Below, in pieces: positions 1-6,939 of a DNA stretch of 24,616 nt. Below the pieces are notes generated by a model, which did no database searches, was not told the DNA's origin, and worked only from the letters and a program-made list of their open reading frames with translations. The stretch's first letter is position 1, and each line of letters starts with the position of its first letter. The position numbers and the translations under genes are program-made. Source of the stretch: an uncultured Eubacteriales bacterium (GTDB taxonomy: Bacteria; Bacillota; Clostridia; Christensenellales; Aristaeellaceae); NCBI GenBank assembly GCA_900553265.1, contig USDD01000034.1, forward strand, positions 1 through 24,616, in the 5' to 3' direction.

Positions 1-62
1 TGCATGCCGCAGATGGCGGAAAAGACAGAGCCTGACGCACCGCCGAATTGTGCGGCGTTGCC
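1..62 (+). repeat. Right part of the 160-bp fold-back repeat (copy 1)
   Basis: This is the 3' portion of the dispersed element seen whole at 8912-9071 and 11778-11937. It starts inside the right inner-stem arm (TGCAT) and ends with the right terminal inverted repeat TTGTGCGGCGTTGCC at 48-62. It differs from the complete copies at only a few bases. It lies 24 bp beyond the terL stop codon, so it separates terL from whatever follows. The left part is cut off by the window edge. Confidence 0.9.
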
Positions 63-86
63 CTGAATCCCGGCCAGCCGCCCTCC

Positions 87-1346
87 TCACTCCATCCCCA
101 CGCTCGCCCGATCCACCGTCCGCGCGCTCTTTCCGCGAATCACCGGCTCCATGGCGTAGCGCAGCGCGTCGATCCAGTGGTTGTCCCGGTCGGGCAGCTC
201 CGGCAGAAACCCGCCGTTTCCGTCGGCCGCGTACTCGTAGCCGACGAACTCCCGCGCCGCGTTGGGGCACCGCTCCGGGTCGATCACGATCCGGCTCTGC
301 TCCTGCAGCCATCGCACGCCCACGGTCACGCTGCCCGCGCCCTTCTTCACCGGCACGGCCATCACGCCGCGCTCGCGCAGCTGCGCGATCATCCGCGGAT
401 CGGCGCAGTCGCAGCGCACGACCTCTCCGCCCGCCCTCTGGCTCACCTCCCCGGCCAGCCGCTCCGCCGTCGTCCGCACACCGCGGAACTCGTCCGCCAC
501 GCACAGCACGCCCCGCTTCCGGTCGTAGACCGCCCGGATGAACGCGTCGGGATCCGCGGCAAACCCGAAATCCAGCCCGCAGTACGCCCGACCATCCAGC
601 TCCTCGTCGCTCAGCCTTCGAAGCGCCACATTGTCGAACACCTGCCCGCCCGAGCCGGTGATCTCGCCCAGATACATGTTCCGATACGCCCGCTCGTTCA
701 CGCGCCGCAGCTGCTCCGCCTCGCTGAGAAACGCCTCGCCCAGCCATTGCGGCGGCAGGTCGAGATAGCTGCTCTCGTGCACCCGCCGGTCGCTTCGCAC
801 CACCCGCGCCTCCTCGTTCACCCAGCATCGCGGCGACCGGGGCGGATTGTAGGTATAGATCACCCTCGACGGCCCGCCGCGCAGCACCGAAGCCTTGATG
901 GAGCGCACCGCGTCCATGCCGGAAAACTCCGCCAGTTCCTCGAACCACAGCAGCCCGAAGTACCCCTTCGCCAGCTTGATGGACTTCGACTTTCCGGGAT
1001 CGTCCGCCCCGCGGAACAGAATCCGCTGCCCCGTGGGCAGATAGTCGATCTCCAGCGGCGCAAGCCGGAACCGGAACCATTCGCTCAGCCCCATCCGCCC
1101 GATGGCCCAGCTGATCTGCTCGTACACCGACTCCCGCAGCGTGGCCGCCACCTTCCGATACACCACGGCGTTCACGTCGGGGTTTTTCAGAATGCTCAGC
1201 ACCACCTCCACGGACGCGAAGCTGGACTTGGCCGAGCCGCGCCCGCCCTTCAGCCAGTATTCGGCGTGCCCGCCGCGCTGAAAATCCCGGTGCAGGTCAT
1301 AAAAAACGGGCGCGATCAGCTCCGAAAGCCTCACCTGCCCGTCCAT
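87..1346 (-). CDS. terL: Phage terminase large subunit (PBSX/Terminase_3 type)
   Basis: This is the ATP-driven DNA-packaging motor and headful nuclease of a tailed phage. The 419-residue protein looks full length. Walker A is GGRGSAKS at 34-41, and the Walker B/catalytic-Glu segment LLWFEE is at 132-137. The C-terminal RNase H-like nuclease has acidic residues in GLDFGF (Asp259), DCADPR (Asp313/Asp316) and DNHWIDAL (Asp393). The ATG directly follows the terS TGA (TGAATG), so translation is probably coupled. All key motifs are present, so nothing marks it as dead. A portal gene would normally follow; instead the fold-back repeat begins 24 bp after the stop, and the window ends. Confidence 0.93.
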   Translation of the reverse strand: MDGQVRLSELIAPVFYDLHRDFQRGGHAEYWLKGGRGSAKSSFASVEVVLSILKNPDVNAVVYRKVAATLRESVYEQISWAIGRMGLSEWFRFRLAPLEIDYLPTGQRILFRGADDPGKSKSIKLAKGYFGLLWFEELAEFSGMDAVRSIKASVLRGGPSRVIYTYNPPRSPRCWVNEEARVVRSDRRVHESSYLDLPPQWLGEAFLSEAEQLRRVNERAYRNMYLGEITGSGGQVFDNVALRRLSDEELDGRAYCGLDFGFAADPDAFIRAVYDRKRGVLCVADEFRGVRTTAERLAGEVSQRAGGEVVRCDCADPRMIAQLRERGVMAVPVKKGAGSVTVGVRWLQEQSRIVIDPERCPNAAREFVGYEYAADGNGGFLPELPDRDNHWIDALRYAMEPVIRGKSARTVDRASVGME

Positions 1347-1721
1347 TCACCCGTCGCCTTCTTCTCCGCCCGGCACGTCGTCCACAATCACCGGCGCCTC
1401 GGGCCGCTCGACGCTTTCGGAAAAAAGGCCCATCCGCCTGCCCAGCAGCTCGGCGGCCTTCATGGCGGCCTGCCCGCCGCCGCCCTCCTCGCCGCGCATC
1501 ACCCGCGTCCAGTATTCCAGCACTTCGTTGGCCGAGGCCACGCGCTTCGCGTCCAGCTCGCTCAGCCGCTTTTCCAGATACGCCTTCACCGCCGGCTGCG
1601 CGCGCACCTTCCCGGCCGAGCCGGGGCTGTAGCCCGCGCGCTCGGCGGCCTTCGCGGCGTTGCCCAGCTCCAGATACGCGTCGGCGAACCGCCTCTGCCT
1701 CTCGGTCAGCTTCTTCTCCAT
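1347..1721 (-). CDS. terS: Phage terminase small subunit
   Basis: This is the DNA-recognition subunit that brings phage DNA to the TerL motor. The protein has 124 residues. The N-terminal helix-turn-helix region (LTERQRRFADAYLELGNAAK, then AAERAGYS) is typical of the Terminase_2 family, followed by VKAYLEKRLSEL. I chose the ATG at 1721 because GGGGGAG sits 5 nt upstream. An in-frame ATG at 1804, overlapping the rinA-like stop, would add 28 residues that run through a hairpin and do not look like terminase. It is the middle gene of rinA-like, terS, terL. Confidence 0.88.
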   Translation of the reverse strand: MEKKLTERQRRFADAYLELGNAAKAAERAGYSPGSAGKVRAQPAVKAYLEKRLSELDAKRVASANEVLEYWTRVMRGEEGGGGQAAMKAAELLGRRMGLFSESVERPEAPVIVDDVPGGEEGDG

Positions 1722-1754
1722 TCCGTCTCCCCCTTCTTGAAAAAATCTTCCCAA

Positions 1755-1797
1755 ATCAAAGGAGCGAACGCCCCGTCCGGCTGTCCGCTCCTTTGAT
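1755..1797 (-). promoter_or_regulatory. 12-bp hairpin in the terS leader
   Basis: ATCAAAGGAGCG (1755-1766) and CGCTCCTTTGAT (1786-1797) are perfect 12-bp arms around a 19-nt loop. It sits between the rinA-like stop and the terS ribosome site. It is almost exactly where a transcript from the extended -10 at 1804-1809 would begin. It is not followed by a clean U tract right after the stem on the minus strand, although a run of T lies ~10 nt on. It could be a 5' stabilising stem, an attenuator or a protein-binding site. Confidence 0.6.
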
Positions 1798-1803
1798 GGT
1801 GCC

Positions 1804-1812
1804 ATTATAGCA
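1804..1812 (-). promoter_or_regulatory. Extended -10 promoter candidate for terS-terL
   Basis: Read on the minus strand this is TGCTATAAT, a perfect extended -10, placed at the last codons of the rinA-like gene. No good -35 lies 17 bp upstream, as is usual for extended -10 or activator-dependent promoters. In staphylococcal phages RinA activates a promoter just upstream of terS, so the position fits; activation here is inference. Confidence 0.5.
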
Positions 1813-2257
1813 CGCTCTGTTCGTCATTTTCGTCAAATTTCGCATTTTCGAGAATTTTCTGCTGAATCAGCCGGTTGTGCAGCCGCCGCGGCACCTGCTC
1901 GTCCGTCTCGCCGATGCGAAACGCAATGGCCTGCCACGACAGCCCGTCGATGTACCGCGCCGACAGAATCAGCCGCAGCCGGCTGTCCTCAACGTCGTCG
2001 ATGAACGCGTACAGCCGCCCCAGCTCCTCCATGCAGTCCAGCCGCCGCCGCTCCATCCGCCCGCGCACCTCGGCCAGCCGCACCGCGAACTCCGCCGTCC
2101 GATCTGTCGTCCGCCGCGCCCCGGGCATGCCGGTGATGCGCCCCACGCCGCCCATCGCCTCGGTCTCCAGCCGCGCGATCCGCTGCGAAAGCTCGTCCAC
2201 CTCGCGCTTCAGACATCCCAGCTGTGAAAGTCTCGCCACCCAGTCCCGTTTGTCCAT
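1805..2257 (-). CDS. RinA/ArpU-like phage late-gene activator (sigma region 4-like)
   Basis: This is a 150-residue protein. Residues 18-35 and 60-85 are helical and heptad-like (coiled-coil character). Residues 88-133 (DVEDSRLRLILSARYIDGL, then SWQAIAFRIG and QVPRRLHNRL) read as a sigma-70 region 4-like helix-turn-helix of the DUF1492/RinA kind. Its place directly upstream of terS is where such activators sit in phages of Firmicutes. The start ATG at 2257 has AGGAGG 7 nt upstream. A strong promoter (2299-2327) precedes it. The family is assigned by pattern and context; the exact Pfam family is uncertain. Confidence 0.75.
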   Translation of the reverse strand: MDKRDWVARLSQLGCLKREVDELSQRIARLETEAMGGVGRITGMPGARRTTDRTAEFAVRLAEVRGRMERRRLDCMEELGRLYAFIDDVEDSRLRLILSARYIDGLSWQAIAFRIGETDEQVPRRLHNRLIQQKILENAKFDENDEQSVL

Positions 2258-2298
2258 TCGTCGTCCTCCTTTTCCGTGTAACCAAATTCCTTAGCACA

Positions 2299-2327
2299 AG
2301 AATATCATAATTAACCGTGCATGTCAA
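2299..2327 (-). promoter_or_regulatory. Promoter of the rinA-terS-terL operon
   Basis: On the minus strand TTGACA (2322-2327) is followed after 17 bp by TATTCT (2299-2304). This is a perfect -35 with a 4/6 -10, 40 bp upstream of the rinA-like start. It faces away from the repressor promoter at 2370-2398. Confidence 0.8.
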
Positions 2328-2363
2328 TATAATAATCGTATATTTTACCGTTTTCGGTTAATT
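2309..2363. promoter_or_regulatory. Candidate repressor operators between divergent promoters
   Basis: AATTAACCG (2309-2317) and CGGTTAATT (2355-2363) form a perfect 9-bp inverted repeat 37 bp apart, spanning both -35 regions. The half-site recurs as ACCG-tttt-CGGT (2347-2358), a compact dyad. Such spaced half-sites are what an S24-type repressor dimer or tetramer would bind. Binding by the neighbouring repressor is inference. Confidence 0.55.
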
Positions 2364-2369
2364 TCTTTC

Positions 2370-2398
2370 TTGCGTCGTTTCTCGTTTTCCTGTATAAT
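2370..2398 (+). promoter_or_regulatory. Promoter of the repressor gene
   Basis: TTGCGT (2370-2375), a 17-bp spacer and a perfect TATAAT (2393-2398), 35 bp before the repressor ATG. It overlaps the candidate operators, so autoregulation is likely. Confidence 0.8.
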
Positions 2399-2432
2399 AC
2401 TTTTATAGGGCAATAGAAAGGAGGACTCCACC

Positions 2433-3092
2433 ATGGAACTTCGCCAGAAGCTGATGCTGCTCAAATCCCAGAACGGGCTGACCACCGACGCGCTGTCCGA
2501 GCGCTCGGGCGTGCCCAAGGGAACCATCAACAAACTCCTCAACGGCGCGACGCGCAACCCGACGGCGGGCACGCTGCGCCGCCTGGCCGAGGCGCTGGGC
2601 TGCCCGGTGGAAACGCTGATGAGCCGCCCGGAGGACATCCCCGGCGTGTACCGTCTGGCGGAATACGCCCCCACAGAGCATCGCCTGATGGAGCGCGACG
2701 TGCTCGTGCCCGTCACCCGCCGGAGAATCCCCGTCCTCGGCAGCATCGCCGCCGGCCGGCCCATCCTCTGCGAGGAGGAGCTGGAGATCACCGACGCGGC
2801 GGACGTCGCCTGCGATTTCGCGCTGCGCGTGGCGGGCGACAGCATGATCGGCGCGCGCATCCGCGACGGCGATCTGGTGTTCATCCGCCGGCAGGACGAC
2901 GTGGACGACGGCCAGATCGCCGCGGTGATCGTGGACGATTCCGCCACGCTCAAGCGCGTCTACCACGTGCCCAACGGCCTTCAGCTGCTCAGCGAGAACT
3001 CCAAGTACCCGCCCATGCTGTTCACCTGCCCGGACTGCGATTCCATCCGCATCCTCGGCCTGGCCGTGGGCTTTCAGAGCCGCCTGCCTTAA
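2433..3092 (+). CDS. XRE-family / S24 peptidase (LexA/CI-like) repressor
   Basis: This is a 219-residue CI-like regulator. Residues 1-65 are an XRE helix-turn-helix (SGVPKGTINKLLNG at 25-38). Residues ~100-215 are an S24/LexA autoprotease: cleavage dipeptide Ala107-Gly108 in SIAAGRP, nucleophile Ser137 in GDSMIG, and general base Lys174 in ATLKRVY. All three elements needed for RecA-stimulated self-cleavage are present, so the protein should respond to DNA damage. It faces away from the rinA-terS-terL operon with candidate operators between. GAAAGGAGG precedes the ATG. It may be a prophage repressor rather than cellular LexA, since the HTH is XRE and the neighbours are phage genes. Confidence 0.92.
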   Translation: MELRQKLMLLKSQNGLTTDALSERSGVPKGTINKLLNGATRNPTAGTLRRLAEALGCPVETLMSRPEDIPGVYRLAEYAPTEHRLMERDVLVPVTRRRIPVLGSIAAGRPILCEEELEITDAADVACDFALRVAGDSMIGARIRDGDLVFIRRQDDVDDGQIAAVIVDDSATLKRVYHVPNGLQLLSENSKYPPMLFTCPDCDSIRILGLAVGFQSRLP

Positions 3093-3152
3093 CCAATGCG
3101 TCCCAAAACTATGAACAAATCATAAATTCGGCCGAAACTGCCGCCGCGGCAA

Positions 3153-3181
3153 TGTACATTTCGGCCCGACTGTGCTATAAT
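3153..3181 (+). promoter_or_regulatory. Promoter of the foldase gene
   Basis: TGTACA (3153-3158), a 17-bp spacer and an extended -10 TGCTATAAT (3173-3181). It lies 45 bp upstream of the ATG. Confidence 0.75.
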
Positions 3182-3226
3182 CAGTTCAGTTCCGCATTGC
3201 GGAAATAAAATTTGGAGGGAAAACAC

Positions 3227-4594
3227 ATGTCCATCAAGAAAATCCTGTGCCTCGTTCTGGCGCTGGTTCTCTGCGGCGCCGCCGCACTGGCCGAGCCTGA
3301 TCTGGAGTCGGCCAACGCCCGCATCGCCGAGCTGGAGGCCGAGGTTAAGAAGTACAAGCCCTATTACGACGCGCAGGTCATCGCCGAGTACACCGACGGC
3401 GTGATCTTCCGCGACGCGGTCATGGAGGAGTACGAGCTCACCGCCAGCATGTACTCCCAGTACGGCATCGATCTGGTTCAGTACGGCTACGATGCCCAGA
3501 TCAAGCAGCAGATCGTCCAGAGCCTCGTCCGCGACGCGGTGACGCTGCAGAAGGCGGCAGAGCTGGGTCTGGATCAGCTGGACGAAGAGACTCAGGCCAC
3601 CCTTGCCTCTGAAGCCGAGAAGAACTTCGAGACCTATATCGAGAGCGTCTCCTCCTCCATGCTCGAAAACGGCTATGCCGAGGACACCGTCCGCGACTCC
3701 GCCATCTCCTACCTCAACGAGAACGGCTACTCTCAGGAGCAGATCCTCAAGGAGCTCACCGACAGCGCCGTCAAGGATCGCCTGCGCGAGTCCGTCACCT
3801 CCGAAGTGACCGTCACCGAGGACGACGTGAAGGCCGCCTACGACCAGAAGGTCGCCGACGACGAGACCAACTACGCCTCCGATTCCGCCTACACCAGCGC
3901 CCGCAGCAGCGGCGCCGAGATTCTGTGGAATCCCGAGGGCTACCGCGCGGTCAAGCATGTGCTCATCAAGTTCACCGACGACCAGAGCACCCGCTATTCC
4001 GAGCTGACCAAGATGATCTCCGACCTGAACGCCGAGCTGGAGGCTTTGGACAACCCCGAGGCCACCGAGGCTCCCGCCGAGGCCGAGGCAACCGCCGAAG
4101 CCGAGACCGAGACCGAAGCGCCCCGCACCCGCGAGGAGATCGAAACCGACCTCGCCGCGGCTCAGGCCGATCTGGACGCGCTCTACGAGGAGCTCATGCC
4201 CAAGGCTCAGGAGGTCGTGGACAAGTTCAACGCCGGTACCTCCTTCGACGACCTGATCGCCGAGTACAACGAGGATCCCGGCATGCAGAACGAGCCCACC
4301 AAGACCGAGGGCTACGCCGTCTGTGCGGAATCCACCTCCTGGGACACCGCCTTCCGCGACGGAGCCATGTCCATCGAGTCCGTCGGCGGCATCAGCGAGC
4401 CCGTCCGCGGCTCCTACGGCGTGCACATCATCTACTACATGTCCGACGTCCCCGCCGGCGCGGTGGCCTATGAGGACGTGCACGATCAGGTCGAAGCCGA
4501 CGCGCTGAACGACGCGAAGGACGCGGCCTATGAAACCGCCGTCAACCTGTGGCTGGACGAAGCCGCCGTCACCTACCACTACGACCGCCTGTAA
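3227..4594 (+). CDS. Exported PpiC/parvulin-type peptidyl-prolyl isomerase (PrsA/SurA-like foldase)
   Basis: This is a 455-residue secreted foldase that helps proteins fold outside the membrane. Residues 1-22 are a signal peptide ending ALA; Cys16 follows Leu, so it is not a good lipobox. Residues ~25-235 form a helical SurA_N/PrsA-like chaperone domain. The parvulin domain starts at AVKHVLIKF (241-249) and resumes at QEVVDKFNAGTSFDDLIAEY (328-347), ending in GSYGVHIIYY (395-404). Between the two halves is a ~75-residue insert: a Glu/Ala/Thr-rich stretch (278-300) flanked by coiled-coil helices. The ATG at 3227 has GGAGGG 7 nt upstream. A frame-long antisense ORF here is a codon-bias shadow. 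Confidence 0.9.
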   Translation: MSIKKILCLVLALVLCGAAALAEPDLESANARIAELEAEVKKYKPYYDAQVIAEYTDGVIFRDAVMEEYELTASMYSQYGIDLVQYGYDAQIKQQIVQSLVRDAVTLQKAAELGLDQLDEETQATLASEAEKNFETYIESVSSSMLENGYAEDTVRDSAISYLNENGYSQEQILKELTDSAVKDRLRESVTSEVTVTEDDVKAAYDQKVADDETNYASDSAYTSARSSGAEILWNPEGYRAVKHVLIKFTDDQSTRYSELTKMISDLNAELEALDNPEATEAPAEAEATAEAETETEAPRTREEIETDLAAAQADLDALYEELMPKAQEVVDKFNAGTSFDDLIAEYNEDPGMQNEPTKTEGYAVCAESTSWDTAFRDGAMSIESVGGISEPVRGSYGVHIIYYMSDVPAGAVAYEDVHDQVEADALNDAKDAAYETAVNLWLDEAAVTYHYDRL

Positions 4595-4611
4595 TTTCCC
4601 CAAAAACACTC

Positions 4612-4643
4612 AGCGCCGCCCGAGCCAATGCCCGGACGGCGCT
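4612..4643. other. Stem-loop between foldase and acetyltransferase genes
   Basis: AGCGCCGCCCG (4612-4622) pairs with CGGACGGCGCT (4633-4643) with one mismatch and a 10-nt loop. No T tract follows on either side, so it is at best a weak or Rho-assisted terminator, or an mRNA-stabilising stem. Confidence 0.5.
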
Positions 4644-4676
4644 TGCGTCGCTTCCGCCGACAGAAGGGAGAATCCC

Positions 4677-5126
4677 ATGACCGTCACGCTCCGCAAAATC
4701 GACGAGAACAACTTTCTGGACGCGTTCCATCTCCGGCTGGCCGAGGGGCAGGAGCGCTTCGTCTCCCATCCCATCCGCAGCCTCGCCCAGGCCTACGTCT
4801 ACTATCGCCAGTGCACGCCCTTCGGAATCTACGACGGCGACGCCATGGTCGGCTACGTCATGGTCATCTACGATTACGACGTGCCCGAATACGACGTCTG
4901 GCACATGATGATCGACGCATCCCGGCAGGGCCGCGGCTATGGCCGCGCCGCCCTTCAGGCCGTGCTGGACTACATCCGCACCCAGCCCTTCGGCGATTCC
5001 CGCCGCGTCGCCCTGACCTGCAATCATGAAAACGCCGCCGCGCTGAAGCTCTACCGCGAGGCCGGCTTCCAGCCCACCGGCGTGTCCGACGAAGACGAAG
5101 CCGAATACGCCCTGACTCTCTCCTGA
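4677..5126 (+). CDS. GNAT acetyltransferase, BltD (spermine/spermidine)-like
   Basis: This is a 149-residue cytoplasmic N-acetyltransferase. The N-terminal LRKIDENNFLDAFHL and the SLAQAYVYY segment resemble the Bacillus BltD/spermidine acetyltransferase group. The acetyl-CoA pyrophosphate loop is RQGRGYGRA (83-91), followed by the C-terminal N..A..LY...GF signature (NHENAAALKLYREAGF, 117-131). The ATG at 4677 has AGAAGGGAG just upstream. The gene is 82 bp after the foldase gene and may share its transcript through the stem-loop at 4612. It ends in a strong terminator. The substrate is a family-level guess. Confidence 0.85.
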   Translation: MTVTLRKIDENNFLDAFHLRLAEGQERFVSHPIRSLAQAYVYYRQCTPFGIYDGDAMVGYVMVIYDYDVPEYDVWHMMIDASRQGRGYGRAALQAVLDYIRTQPFGDSRRVALTCNHENAAALKLYREAGFQPTGVSDEDEAEYALTLS

Positions 5127-5136
5127 CCCAAAACCT

Positions 5137-5179
5137 GCGGCCGCGGCGCACCCTGCCTCGCGGCCGCCTTTCATTTTTT
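5137..5179 (+). terminator. Intrinsic terminator after the acetyltransferase gene
   Basis: GCGGCCGCG (5137-5145) and CGCGGCCGC (5159-5167) form a perfect 9-bp GC stem, followed by TTTCATTTTTT. Confidence 0.85.
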
Positions 5180-5210
5180 CAATCGCCAAAGCACTTCAGC
5201 CACGCATATC

Positions 5211-5413
5211 TCCGTCGCCCGTGCGGCTCCAGACGCACCCACACAGCACAATTCCCGCACGCTTCATCCTTGCGCGCTCTCTCCATCGCCTGCGCCGTTC
5301 CAAATGCGCCCACACACAGCTATCCCGCGAACTTCAGCTGAGCGCTCTCCATCGCCCGCGTGGCTCCAAGCGTCCCTCGGCGCACAGCTTCCCGCACGCT
5401 CCAGCGCTTCGAG
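5211..5413. repeat. Degenerate ~66-bp tandem repeat, three units
   Basis: This is most of the 308-bp gene-free stretch between the acetyltransferase and the enolase 3' end. Units run at about 5211-5281, 5282-5347 and 5348-5413. Each begins TCCxTCGCC followed by a GTTCC/GCTCC box, then a run ending in a CGCGCTCT/GAGCGCTC-like box. Units 2 and 3 are the most alike at their starts (TCCATCGCC). I see no gene or promoter in it. Confidence 0.5.
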
Positions 5414-5434
5414 CTCCCCCTGCCCGTAAACCCC

Positions 5435-6673
5435 TCAGCTCCCCTCCAGATCCTCCTCAATCCGCAGCAGCCGGTTGTACTTCGCCAGCCGCTCCGACCG
5501 GCACGGCGCGCCGGACTTGATGTAGTCGGCGTTCACCGCCACGGCCAGATCGGCCAGAAACGCGCTCTCCGTGTCCCCGCTCCGGTGGGACAGAATCACG
5601 GCGTAGCCCACCTGCCGCGCCGTGCGCACCGCGTCCAGCGTCTCGGTGAGCGTTCCCACCTGATTGGGCTTGACCAGAATGGCGTTGCCCGCGCCCTCCG
5701 CCGCGCCCAGCATCAGCCGCTCGGCGTGAGTCACGAACAGATCGTCGCCCACCACCATCAGCTTCTCTCCCAGCCGTTCGGTCAGCTCGCGGAAGCCCTC
5801 GAAATCCTCCTCCCCCAGCGGATCCTCGATGGAAACCAGCGGAAAATCCCCAGCCAGCGCCTCGTAATACCCGATCAGCTCGTCCCGCGTGCGCCTCTCG
5901 CCCTTTTTCGGCAGAAAATACCCGCCGCCGTCCAGCCATTCGCTGGCCGCGCAGTCCACCGCCAGCGCCACCTCCTCGCCGGGCTTCCAGCCCGCGCGCT
6001 CAATGGCGCGCATCAGCAGCGACAGCGCCTGCGCGTCCCCGTCCAGATCGGGCGCAAAGCCGCCCTCGTCGCCCACCGCTGTGGAGCGATGCTCCTCCGT
6101 CAGAATCGCCTTCAGCGCCTGATAGCACTCCGCGCCCATGCGCATGGCCTCGGCGAAGTCCTCCGCCCCCACGGGCGCCAGCATGAACTCCTGAATGTCC
6201 AGATTGTTGTCGGCGTGCCTGCCGCCGTTGAGCACGTTCATCATCGGACAGGGCAGCTGCGCCGCCTGTGCGCCGCCCAGCCATCGATACAGCGGCACGC
6301 GCAGCGCGTTGGCCGCCGCGTCCGCCGCCGCCAGTGAAACCGCCAGCATTGCGTTCGCGCCCAGCCGGGACTTGTCGCCGGTTCCGTCCGCGGCGATGAG
6401 CAGCTCGTCCACCCGCCGCTGGTCGCAGGCGTCCACGCCTGCCAGCAGCTGCCGGATCTCGCCGTTCACCGCGCCCACGGCCTCGCTCACACCCTTTCCA
6501 AAATAGGCCCGACCGCCGTCCCGACGCTCCCGCGCCTCCCGGCTTCCGGTGGACGCGCCCGACGGCGCAGCGCCCACGCCCGCGCTCCCGTCCTCCAGAC
6601 GCACCTCCGCCGCCACCGTGGGATTCCCCCGGGAATCAAAAACCTGCCATCCGCGCACCGACCGAATCTTCAT
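5435..6673 (-). CDS. eno: Enolase (phosphopyruvate hydratase)
   Basis: The enzyme converts 2-phosphoglycerate to phosphoenolpyruvate in the cytoplasm. The 412-residue protein carries the family hallmarks: FDSRGNPTV (12-20), PSGASTG (37-43), LGANA (104-108), acid/base Glu203 in GDEGGFAP, Mg ligands Asp240, Glu283 (SIEDP) and Asp310 (VVGDD), catalytic Lys335 in ILVKPNQVGT, and SHRSGDTE (362-369). It is ~15-20 residues shorter than typical bacterial enolases and departs from several near-invariant positions, for example APCRSER where APSRSER is usual. The ATG at 6673 has AGGGAG 12 nt upstream; an in-frame TTG one codon earlier is a little closer to it. I see no convincing promoter in the ~210 bp upstream. 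It may be the only enolase or a divergent second copy. Confidence 0.95.
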   Translation of the reverse strand: MKIRSVRGWQVFDSRGNPTVAAEVRLEDGSAGVGAAPSGASTGSREARERRDGGRAYFGKGVSEAVGAVNGEIRQLLAGVDACDQRRVDELLIAADGTGDKSRLGANAMLAVSLAAADAAANALRVPLYRWLGGAQAAQLPCPMMNVLNGGRHADNNLDIQEFMLAPVGAEDFAEAMRMGAECYQALKAILTEEHRSTAVGDEGGFAPDLDGDAQALSLLMRAIERAGWKPGEEVALAVDCAASEWLDGGGYFLPKKGERRTRDELIGYYEALAGDFPLVSIEDPLGEEDFEGFRELTERLGEKLMVVGDDLFVTHAERLMLGAAEGAGNAILVKPNQVGTLTETLDAVRTARQVGYAVILSHRSGDTESAFLADLAVAVNADYIKSGAPCRSERLAKYNRLLRIEEDLEGS

Positions 6674-6883
6674 CAAAACGCATCGCTCCCTTCGAAGCAC
6701 AGTTTCCGCCAAACCACCGCAAAGCATACGCCCGCGTCCAAAATGGAAAAATGCAATCGCGCAAAAAAGCAAACGCGCGCCCTCTCGTCCGGCACGTGTT
6801 TTCACCGGCCCGCCCGCCGCTCCATCTTTTTCCTTCCCGCAAAACCTTCCTTCGCGCAGTCGCGCTGCCTTTTGTTTTCCCCA

Positions 6884-6923
6884 AAACACAAAAACCGCCG
6901 CCCGCGCATCTGCGCGGGCGGCG
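6884..6923 (-). terminator. Intrinsic terminator of the peptidoglycan-binding lipoprotein gene
   Basis: CGCCGCCCGCGC (6896-6907) and GCGCGGGCGGCG (6912-6923) make a perfect 12-bp stem with a 4-nt loop. On the minus strand it is followed by GTTTTTGTGTTT. Confidence 0.92.
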
Positions 6924-6939
6924 CTCCAATCTTCATCCT

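Noticed and set aside
48..1796. Long plus-strand open frame opposite terL/terS
   Set aside because: His/Pro/Arg-rich translation with no family likeness; it mirrors the codon bias of the real minus-strand genes.
3089..4609. 506-codon minus-strand frame opposite the foldase gene
   Set aside because: Gly/Val/Leu-rich shadow; the plus strand has a signal peptide, ribosome site, promoter and parvulin motifs.
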